Source: Desulfobacteraceae bacterium (GTDB lineage: Bacteria > Desulfobacterota > DSM-4660 > Desulfatiglandales > B25-G16). From it: a stretch of DNA of 6,936 bases. Below, piece after piece: positions 1 through 4,175 of the stretch (position 1 is the first letter of the stretch; the number at the start of each line of letters is the position of its first letter). A model generated the notes under the pieces. That model saw nothing but the letters and a program-made list of their open reading frames with translations, was not told the origin of the DNA and did not search any database. Position numbers and translations under genes: made by a program. The DNA lies in contig JAPVWE010000066.1 of assembly GCA_028572035.1 (NCBI GenBank), positions 1-6,936 on the forward strand, in the 5' to 3' direction.

Positions 1-4
1 GCTA

Positions 5-56
5 CGAAGCAATCCCCTCACCAAAAGATTGCTTCGCTATCGCTCGCAATGACAGG
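5..56. repeat. Palindromic element of a dispersed-repeat type
   Basis: A perfect 10-bp inverted repeat, cgaagcaatc at 5-14 and gattgcttcg at 27-36, encloses a 12-nt loop. The right arm can instead pair with a downstream copy: attgc at 28-32 with gcaat at 46-50. The element therefore has two mutually exclusive hairpins, and the tail reads cgcaatgacagg. This wording resembles short palindromic repeats that I recall as scattered in intergenic DNA of many Desulfobacterota, Nitrospirota and other genomes. That likeness is from memory and was not searched. The left edge may be cut by the window. It could also act as the terminator or a 3' processing signal of a gene to the left, although no T-run follows. 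Confidence 0.55.
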
Positions 57-60
57 AACG

Positions 61-154
61 GTAACGCTTTTCAAAAAGCTTTGCGAAATTCAGGATTATT
101 GAATGTTTATCATGTGGCCTAAAGAACAATTAGGCCTCAACTTTTGAACGTTAC
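61..154. repeat. Long imperfect inverted repeat with inner hairpin
   Basis: The outer arms are gtaacg at 61-66 plus ttcaaaa at 70-76, pairing with cttttgaa at 141-148 and cgttac at 149-154; a 3-nt bulge (67-69) and one extra A interrupt the left arm. Inside lies a perfect 7-bp hairpin, ggcctaa at 116-122 and ttaggcc at 130-136, with a 7-nt loop. The right outer arm overlaps the -35 box of the proposed serS promoter. It could be a small mobile repeat, the terminator region of an upstream gene, or chance pairing in AT-rich DNA. Confidence 0.3.
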
Positions 155-172
155 TAATATCTTGGGTAATAT
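144..172 (+). promoter_or_regulatory. Candidate sigma70 promoter for serS
   Basis: TTGAAC at 144-149 and TAATAT at 167-172 are separated by 17 bp; each box matches the consensus at four of six positions. Transcription would begin near 179 and leave a leader of about 130 nt. The leader contains a small hairpin (gggta 207-211 with taccc 215-219) and a C/A-rich, poorly structured stretch before the ribosome binding site. I see no T-box specifier architecture or the conserved T-box bulge sequence, so tRNA-sensing control of serS is not supported. Confidence 0.4.
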
Positions 173-299
173 TTCATATCTACCAGGGCAAGGCTTTTTC
201 CTGACAGGGTAAACTACCCAATAACCCGTATGTCTGAACCCAGCATTTTTACAGACACCCCAACTCTCTTCCCCAGAGGCAACAAACACAACAAACACT

Positions 300-306
300 A
301 AGGAGG
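300..306 (+). promoter_or_regulatory. Ribosome binding site of serS
   Basis: AAGGAGG lies 4 nt before the ATG at 311 and settles the start of serS, whose first residues (MLDLKFVRSN) match the usual SerRS amino terminus. Immediately upstream is a perfect tandem duplication of aacaaacac (281-289 and 290-298), which keeps the translation initiation region free of structure. Confidence 0.8.
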
Positions 307-310
307 CAGA

Positions 311-1594
311 ATGCTTGATCTGAAATTTGTCCGGTCTAACCTGGATCTGGTAACTGATATGCTCAAAGATAGGGGTTATGATCTTGATCTTTCCAAATTT
401 CAATCTCTGGATGAGAAGAGGCGATCTATCCTGGCCAGTCTTGAAGAGCTCAGGTATCGGCGCAATAAGGTCTCTGACCAGATAGCGGCTATGAAAAAGG
501 CAGGAGAAGATACATCATCCCTTATATCTGAGATGAAGACTGTCTCTAAAGAGATAAAGGAGATTGAGGCTGAACTACCTGAGATAATGGATCAACTTAA
601 TCAGCTTCTGATGCTTGTCCCCAATATCCCACATGAATCGGTGGTTGTGGGCAAGAATGCCGATGATAATCCGGTCGTGAGGACATGGGGAAAGATTAGG
701 GACTTTGATTGCGACCCTCTTCCCCATTGGGAGATTGGAGAGAGGTTAAATATCCTTGATTTTTCCCGGGCAGCCAAGATAGCTGGGAGCAGATTTTCTC
801 TTCAATGCGGTTTAGGTGCAGCATTAGAAAGGGCGCTGATCAATTTCATGCTTGATATTCATACCAAGCATCATGGTTACATCGAGACCCTTCCTCCATT
901 CCTTGTTAACTCCGTTAGTATGACCGGAACAGGTCAATTACCCAAATTCAGAGAGGATCTGTTCAAGGTGGATGGCTGGGATCTATTTCTCATTCCTACG
1001 GCAGAGGTGCCGGTTACCAATATACACAGGGATGAAATCCTGTCCTTTGATGAACTTCCAATCAGGTATGTCTCCTATACCCCATGTTTCCGTTCAGAGG
1101 CAGGCTCTTACGGTAAAGACACAAGGGGACTGATTAGGCAACACCAATTTAACAAGGTGGAACTGGTTGAATTTTGCTGTCCCGAGGATTCAGACCAGGA
1201 ACTGGAGTCCTTAACTGCCGATGCAGAGGAGATTTTGCAACGCCTGGAGCTTCCCTACAGAGTAGTTTCACTGTGTACCGGTGATCTCGGCTTTTCTGCT
1301 GCAAAAACCTATGATATTGAGGTCTGGCTCCCCGCGCAGCATCTATTTAGAGAGATATCCTCTTGCAGTAACTTTACAGACTTCCAGGCCAGAAGGACAA
1401 ATATTCGCTTTAGAAGAAAAAAGGGGGGCGGTACAGAACTCGCGCATACCCTTAACGGCTCAGGTCTGGCAGTTGGAAGAACTCTTGTGGCAATCCTGGA
1501 GAATTATCAGGAGCCTGACGGAAGTGTGATTATTCCAGAGGCCCTAAGACCTTACTTGGATGGGCTATCCATTATCAAGAGGAAAGAGGGATAA
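311..1594 (+). CDS. serS: Seryl-tRNA synthetase (class II)
   Basis: Cytoplasmic enzyme that activates serine with ATP and charges tRNA-Ser; in bacteria it also supplies Ser-tRNA-Sec where selenocysteine is used. The 427 residues match the usual bacterial length. Residues about 30-100 are charged and heptad-like, fitting the long antiparallel coiled-coil arm that contacts the tRNA-Ser variable arm. The class II catalytic core follows. TAEVP (230-234) is the serine-binding TxE loop. Motif 2 covers FRSEAGS (260-266) and RQHQF (276-280). The block EISSCSNFTDFQARR (348-362) lines the active site, and motif 3 is in GSGLAVGRTLVAILENYQ (383-400). No key residue is missing and both termini look complete. 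The gene seems to be transcribed alone: a 337-bp spacer with a terminator follows, and the next gene converges on it. Identification is secure; alternatives such as a SerRS-like amino acid:carrier-protein ligase are excluded by the complete tRNA-binding arm. Confidence 0.98.
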   Translation: MLDLKFVRSNLDLVTDMLKDRGYDLDLSKFQSLDEKRRSILASLEELRYRRNKVSDQIAAMKKAGEDTSSLISEMKTVSKEIKEIEAELPEIMDQLNQLLMLVPNIPHESVVVGKNADDNPVVRTWGKIRDFDCDPLPHWEIGERLNILDFSRAAKIAGSRFSLQCGLGAALERALINFMLDIHTKHHGYIETLPPFLVNSVSMTGTGQLPKFREDLFKVDGWDLFLIPTAEVPVTNIHRDEILSFDELPIRYVSYTPCFRSEAGSYGKDTRGLIRQHQFNKVELVEFCCPEDSDQELESLTADAEEILQRLELPYRVVSLCTGDLGFSAAKTYDIEVWLPAQHLFREISSCSNFTDFQARRTNIRFRRKKGGGTELAHTLNGSGLAVGRTLVAILENYQEPDGSVIIPEALRPYLDGLSIIKRKEG

Positions 1595-1878
1595 TCGAGA
1601 GCAAACAAAATGGGAAGGATTCTCGGACTCTTACCACTGCCACCTTCCAACTATTCACCAAGCCCTTTTTTTGGGGCTGGGCCAATCTCCTCACTGCGAT
1701 CTGTGCTGGCCACTTAAAGCCAAGGTGGAATCCTTTTCATGAGATATCGCCCACCTCGCCTGAGTTCGCAATGGTGGGCAGGCCTTTCGAAAACCGACAT
1801 GATCTCCTTAGAGGCAGAAAAATCGCCCGATATTGTTCATGCAAACACTTCTGAACGATACCAATAAATTCTGGCCAA
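1595..1878. other. Spacer after serS with no recognisable gene
   Basis: No convincing coding sequence or tRNA is visible on either strand; the only open frame (60 codons, 1560-1742 +) overlaps the end of serS and resembles nothing I know. Two hairpins can be drawn. One is agccc 1661-1665 with gggct 1674-1678 and a T-rich loop. The other is gcccacc 1749-1755 with ggtgggc 1773-1779, competing with gcctg 1758-1762 and caggc 1779-1783. Neither is followed by a T-run, so they are not canonical terminators. The stretch could be decayed sequence or a long serS 3' UTR. Confidence 0.5.
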
Positions 1879-1916
1879 AAAAGCCCTGGAAGCTTTCTTG
1901 TAGCCCCAGGGCTTTT
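1879..1916. terminator. Bidirectional intrinsic terminator
   Basis: A perfect 11-bp stem (aaaagccctgg 1879-1889 with ccagggctttt 1906-1916) encloses a 16-nt loop. On the minus strand the stem is followed by a run of six T residues, and it starts 15 nt past the transporter stop codon, so it chiefly ends the transporter transcript. On the plus strand only four T residues follow, so it is a weaker terminator for serS transcripts arriving from 285 nt upstream. A shared terminator fits the convergent arrangement. Confidence 0.85.
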
Positions 1917-1931
1917 AATTGACTCATAAAA

Positions 1932-3326
1932 TTAAAGTGCAGGCAAAATCAAAAAGGCCACTGATGTAATGACAAAAAAGACAGCAAACACCAAGAGGAG
2001 CCAGCCCATGATCTCCCTGAACTCAAGTTTGACAACAGCAAGCATAGCAATCGCCCAGAAGGGTTGAATCATATCTGTCATCATATCTCCCCAGCCATAG
2101 GCTATAACCACTTTATTAGCAGCTACTCCTAACTCTTTGGCAGCTGGCAGCAGATAAGGTGCAGTGACTGCCCACTCCGAACCACCTGAAGGAATCAAGT
2201 AGTTTAAAAGGCCAGCGTACCAGTATACGACCAGCAAAAATGTACTGCCACTACACACAGCTACAAAGGCACTGGTAAAAACGGTTGCCAGGGCAGTATA
2301 TTTAAACAGACCAAAGATACCGGCGTAAAAAGGGAACTGGATTACAATTCCCCAGACCGCTTTCCCTGCCTGTTCCGTTGCCTTAAGAAAGCTCCAGGGT
2401 CTCCAGTGAAAGAGGACACCAAGCATAAGAAAAAATAGATTGATATTATTTAAATTTATAGCTTTGGCGAATCCAATCTGACCCACCGTTTTGCCGAGCC
2501 ACCAAAAACCGGCTACAGCCATAAGAATATTCCATCCCGGCCACCAGTTTAACCACGCTGAGGGGCTGAGCTTGCCAATCGGCCTCTCTGGAGACTCATA
2601 TAGCTTTAATTGATTCATCAATTCAGGCTTGACTTTATAGGTCTTTTCCTCTGAGGGATGCATCACGGACATCAGGGTGGTAACAGCAATGATTATGATT
2701 AATAGCAAAATGATATTAAATGGGGTGAAGATGGTCTGAGATGTTGAGATTGTCTCTGTCAGGTAGCCGCTCTTTATCAGAAAGTTTCCAGGTGTGTTTA
2801 CCAGCAGGGGTGCTGATGCAGATAAACCAGAATGCCAGGTACAGCCAAGTCCAAGGTAGGCCGCCGCAACAAGCAGTCTGTAATCTACCTTTGGATTATT
2901 TTTGACCATAAATAAGGCCAACATGGCACTTCCAATAAGGCTCAGGCCCCAGTTAAACCAAGCTATAATCATGGAAAATAGGGCCATAACCATAATGGCC
3001 TGCCATGGCTTTTCTGTGTTAGGGAGACTAGAGAGGCCATTTAACAACCTTTTTACAGGCGGGGAACAGGCTAAGATGTAACCGGTCATCATAATCAGGC
3101 ACATCTGCATGCCAAATTTGAGCAAGATCCAAAATCCCTTGCCCCAAGCATGAACGGCCTTTGATGGACCCACATCTCCCCATATAAAGGCCATGATAAA
3201 GGTTATAACTGTAAGGATCCACACAATAACTATGGCATCGGGAATCCACTTTTCAGTCCAATTGGTTAACCCTCCGCCCCAGTCCCTTAAAAACTCAAGG
3301 CTTGACCTTTCATTTTTTTCGGCCAT
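1932..3326 (-). CDS. atoE: Short-chain fatty acid transporter, AtoE family
   Basis: Inner-membrane protein of the SCFA transporter family, whose namesake is E. coli AtoE (acetoacetate and butyrate uptake). The 464 residues fit the family length. After a short polar amino end with the W-x-IPDA segment (27-31), about ten to twelve hydrophobic segments follow, for example near 29-50, 68-86, 108-140, 150-162, 203-222, 264-278, 296-306, 326-372 and 437-463. Family landmarks are GLSASAPLLVNTPG (167-180), IPSGGSEWAV (378-387) and AYGWGDMMTDMIQPFWA (409-425), the last two being polar, glycine-rich re-entrant-like stretches that probably form the substrate path. The start is fixed by GGGAGGA 7 nt upstream of the ATG. 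No acetate-CoA transferase, thiolase or regulator gene lies nearby, so the substrate cannot be refined; export of acidic fermentation products is as possible as uptake. The gene is monocistronic as far as seen, with its own promoter and terminator. Family assignment is firm, exact substrate is not. Confidence 0.92.
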   Translation of the reverse strand: MAEKNERSSLEFLRDWGGGLTNWTEKWIPDAIVIVWILTVITFIMAFIWGDVGPSKAVHAWGKGFWILLKFGMQMCLIMMTGYILACSPPVKRLLNGLSSLPNTEKPWQAIMVMALFSMIIAWFNWGLSLIGSAMLALFMVKNNPKVDYRLLVAAAYLGLGCTWHSGLSASAPLLVNTPGNFLIKSGYLTETISTSQTIFTPFNIILLLIIIIAVTTLMSVMHPSEEKTYKVKPELMNQLKLYESPERPIGKLSPSAWLNWWPGWNILMAVAGFWWLGKTVGQIGFAKAINLNNINLFFLMLGVLFHWRPWSFLKATEQAGKAVWGIVIQFPFYAGIFGLFKYTALATVFTSAFVAVCSGSTFLLVVYWYAGLLNYLIPSGGSEWAVTAPYLLPAAKELGVAANKVVIAYGWGDMMTDMIQPFWAIAMLAVVKLEFREIMGWLLLVFAVFFVITSVAFLILPAL

Positions 3327-3333
3327 GGTAATA

Positions 3334-3340
3334 TCCTCCC
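3334..3340 (-). promoter_or_regulatory. Ribosome binding site of the transporter gene
   Basis: On the minus strand GGGAGGA sits 7 nt before the ATG (3326-3324), an optimal distance. It decides the start; no in-frame upstream start has comparable support. Confidence 0.8.
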
Positions 3341-3400
3341 TTCTTAATTTTTATTGCCTGATTAGGCGTATCCCACAATTTCTATTAGGCTCGGTTTTCA

Positions 3401-3410
3401 CCTCCTTTTT
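3401..3410 (-). promoter_or_regulatory. Orphan perfect Shine-Dalgarno in transporter leader
   Basis: On the minus strand the sequence reads AAAAAGGAGGTGAAAA; AAGGAGGTGA is fully complementary to the conserved 16S rRNA 3' tail. No ATG, GTG or TTG lies at a workable distance downstream, and the real ribosome binding site is about 60 nt further on. It would sit only some 10 nt into the transcript if the promoter at 3424-3451 is correct. Downstream in the leader are two copies of gcctaat (plus strand attaggc at 3384-3390 and 3361-3367), the second inside a 4-bp hairpin at 3356-3367. Possible roles are a ribosome standby site or a relic of a lost leader peptide. Confidence 0.45.
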
Positions 3411-3423
3411 CAAGATTTTTTGC

Positions 3424-3451
3424 AGTATAATATAATAACAATACAAGTCAA
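3424..3451 (-). promoter_or_regulatory. Sigma70-type promoter of the transporter gene
   Basis: On the minus strand TTGACT (3451-3446) and TATACT (3429-3424) are separated by 16 bp; each box matches the consensus at five of six positions. The surrounding DNA is very AT-rich. Transcription would start near 3417, giving a leader of about 90 nt. The presence of this promoter argues that the transporter is not cotranscribed with the ATPase far upstream. Confidence 0.65.
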
Positions 3452-3623
3452 GTATAATCTACTTTTCTTAAGTTTTTATAAAGACATAGAAGATAATTAA
3501 AATTATTATATCTGAGGCATTATAATGTATCAATTTTTGTATCCTGTTTCAACTTTTCCTTACGATCTCCAGGATAACGTCAAGGTCAATAGAGGGTATA
3601 GATGTCTTTTTTCAGGCAGTTCA

Positions 3624-3682
3624 CCCTGTTGAATATAGTAGGCCAATTCCAGAAGCGATGGCAGAAAAACTATTCAACAGGG
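3624..3682. repeat. Perfect 12-bp inverted repeat
   Basis: ccctgttgaata (3624-3635) and tattcaacaggg (3671-3682) are exact reverse complements 35 nt apart. The right arm lies in the part of the phosphatase-like relic that reads LFNR, so it was probably coding sequence originally; the left arm lies where the active-site strand of that gene would be expected. No T-run follows, so this is not a terminator. Confidence 0.6.
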
Positions 3683-3904
3683 CGGGCCGGGAAGCCTGCT
3701 GTGCATATTCTTCACCGCTGACGTCCGCGTTCCGAGAGGCCACGGGCTATTATGGTAACGCAAATATCTCCTTGCCCTGGTGATATTAGTGATAACTCAG
3801 ATAAGGCCAAGGAGGATATGAGCAAGCCCTACACGGAGGGAGCTAATCAAGTAATATCTTGTGGAATGTACCTTTCAGGCTGCGGGGTAATTAGGAAATT
3901 ATAG
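3645..3904 (+). pseudogene. Probable relic of ArsC/LMW-phosphatase-like gene
   Basis: Three short blocks in three different frames appear in the order of the low-molecular-weight tyrosine phosphatase/thioredoxin-type arsenate reductase fold. First, N-S-R-S (3645-3656) recalls the NSxRS end of the CX5R(S) active-site loop. After a shift, MAEKLFNRAGREACCAYSS (3658-3714) matches the usual MAExxFNxxAGxxxxAxSAG pattern, and the frame runs on to A-N-I-S (3760-3771), where GIDIS is expected, before a stop at 3781. In the third frame GANQVISCGM (3839-3868) resembles the family's ADxVITMGC segment, ending at 3904. The catalytic cysteine is not visible and the frames are broken, so no active product is expected. 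The homology is my pattern reading, not a search. The third block alone is a 28-codon frame from ATG 3818 preceded by AAGGAGG only 4 nt away, which could mislead an annotator. Alternative: chance resemblance. Confidence 0.35.
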
Positions 3905-4101
3905 CGGGGAGGATTTTCAAAACTTGGCTATAGGTATCAATGATTCCTCAATACATGAATTGACTCAGTAGTTGTCTCTTGGGTTGATATAGGTTGACAA
4001 GAGAGATCTCGGTTGTACGGAGATTTGCTATTAGCCAGAAAAAGGCATCCTTCTTGCGCTATCACCAAAGATTTCGAAATAAAAGGCCACCTGATTCCAT
4101 C

Positions 4102-4134
4102 GCCCTCTCTTCCCCTCCAGCCGGAGGCGAGGGC
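4102..4134. repeat. GC-rich palindrome downstream of the ATPase gene
   Basis: The outer stem is gccctc 4102-4107 with gagggc 4129-4134, and the inner stem is cctcc 4114-4118 with ggagg 4123-4127 around an agcc loop, with an asymmetric internal loop of six against one base. It begins 42 nt after the ATPase stop codon. On the minus strand no T-run follows, so it is not a standard intrinsic terminator; it may protect the mRNA 3' end or be a member of a dispersed GC-rich repeat family. The word gagggct recurs at 4148-4154, and aagggct occurs at 4179-4185. Confidence 0.45.
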
Positions 4135-4175
4135 TGCCACTATCTCTGAGGGCTTAAGTCAAGAAGATTACCAGA

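Larger units (their letters stand above)
3327..4175. other. 849-bp spacer between transporter and ATPase genes
   Basis: No intact gene of convincing quality is present. From left to right it holds the transporter leader and promoter (3327-3451), a strongly AT-rich tract (about 3420-3540) with an isolated plus-strand TATAAT at 3521-3526 but no good -35 box, the probable decayed phosphatase-like gene (3645-3904), an unassigned stretch (3905-4101) in which I see nothing, and a GC-rich palindrome (4102-4134). The 67-codon open frame on the minus strand at 3937-4140 has no ribosome binding site or recognisable family. I found no tRNA-like cloverleaf. Confidence 0.6.

Noticed and set aside
179..310. 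T-box riboswitch controlling serS
   Set aside because: The conserved T-box sequence that pairs with the tRNA acceptor end and a terminator/antiterminator pair are absent; only a 5-bp hairpin is seen.
137..403. 88-codon open frame on the minus strand upstream of and into serS
   Set aside because: It overlaps the start of serS in antisense, covers the proposed promoter and ribosome binding site, and shows no recognisable family or ribosome binding site.
1749..1783. tRNA or structured RNA suggested by a gttcgcaa stretch and hairpins
   Set aside because: No cloverleaf, acceptor stem or proper T-loop (GTTCGANNC) can be formed around it.
3818..3904. Independent 28-codon small protein with an AAGGAGG upstream
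   Set aside because: The Shine-Dalgarno is too close to the ATG for good initiation, and the reading fits better as the third block of a frameshifted phosphatase-like relic.
3937..4140. 67-codon minus-strand frame downstream of the ATPase gene
   Set aside because: It runs through the GC-rich palindrome, lacks a Shine-Dalgarno site, and resembles no known protein.
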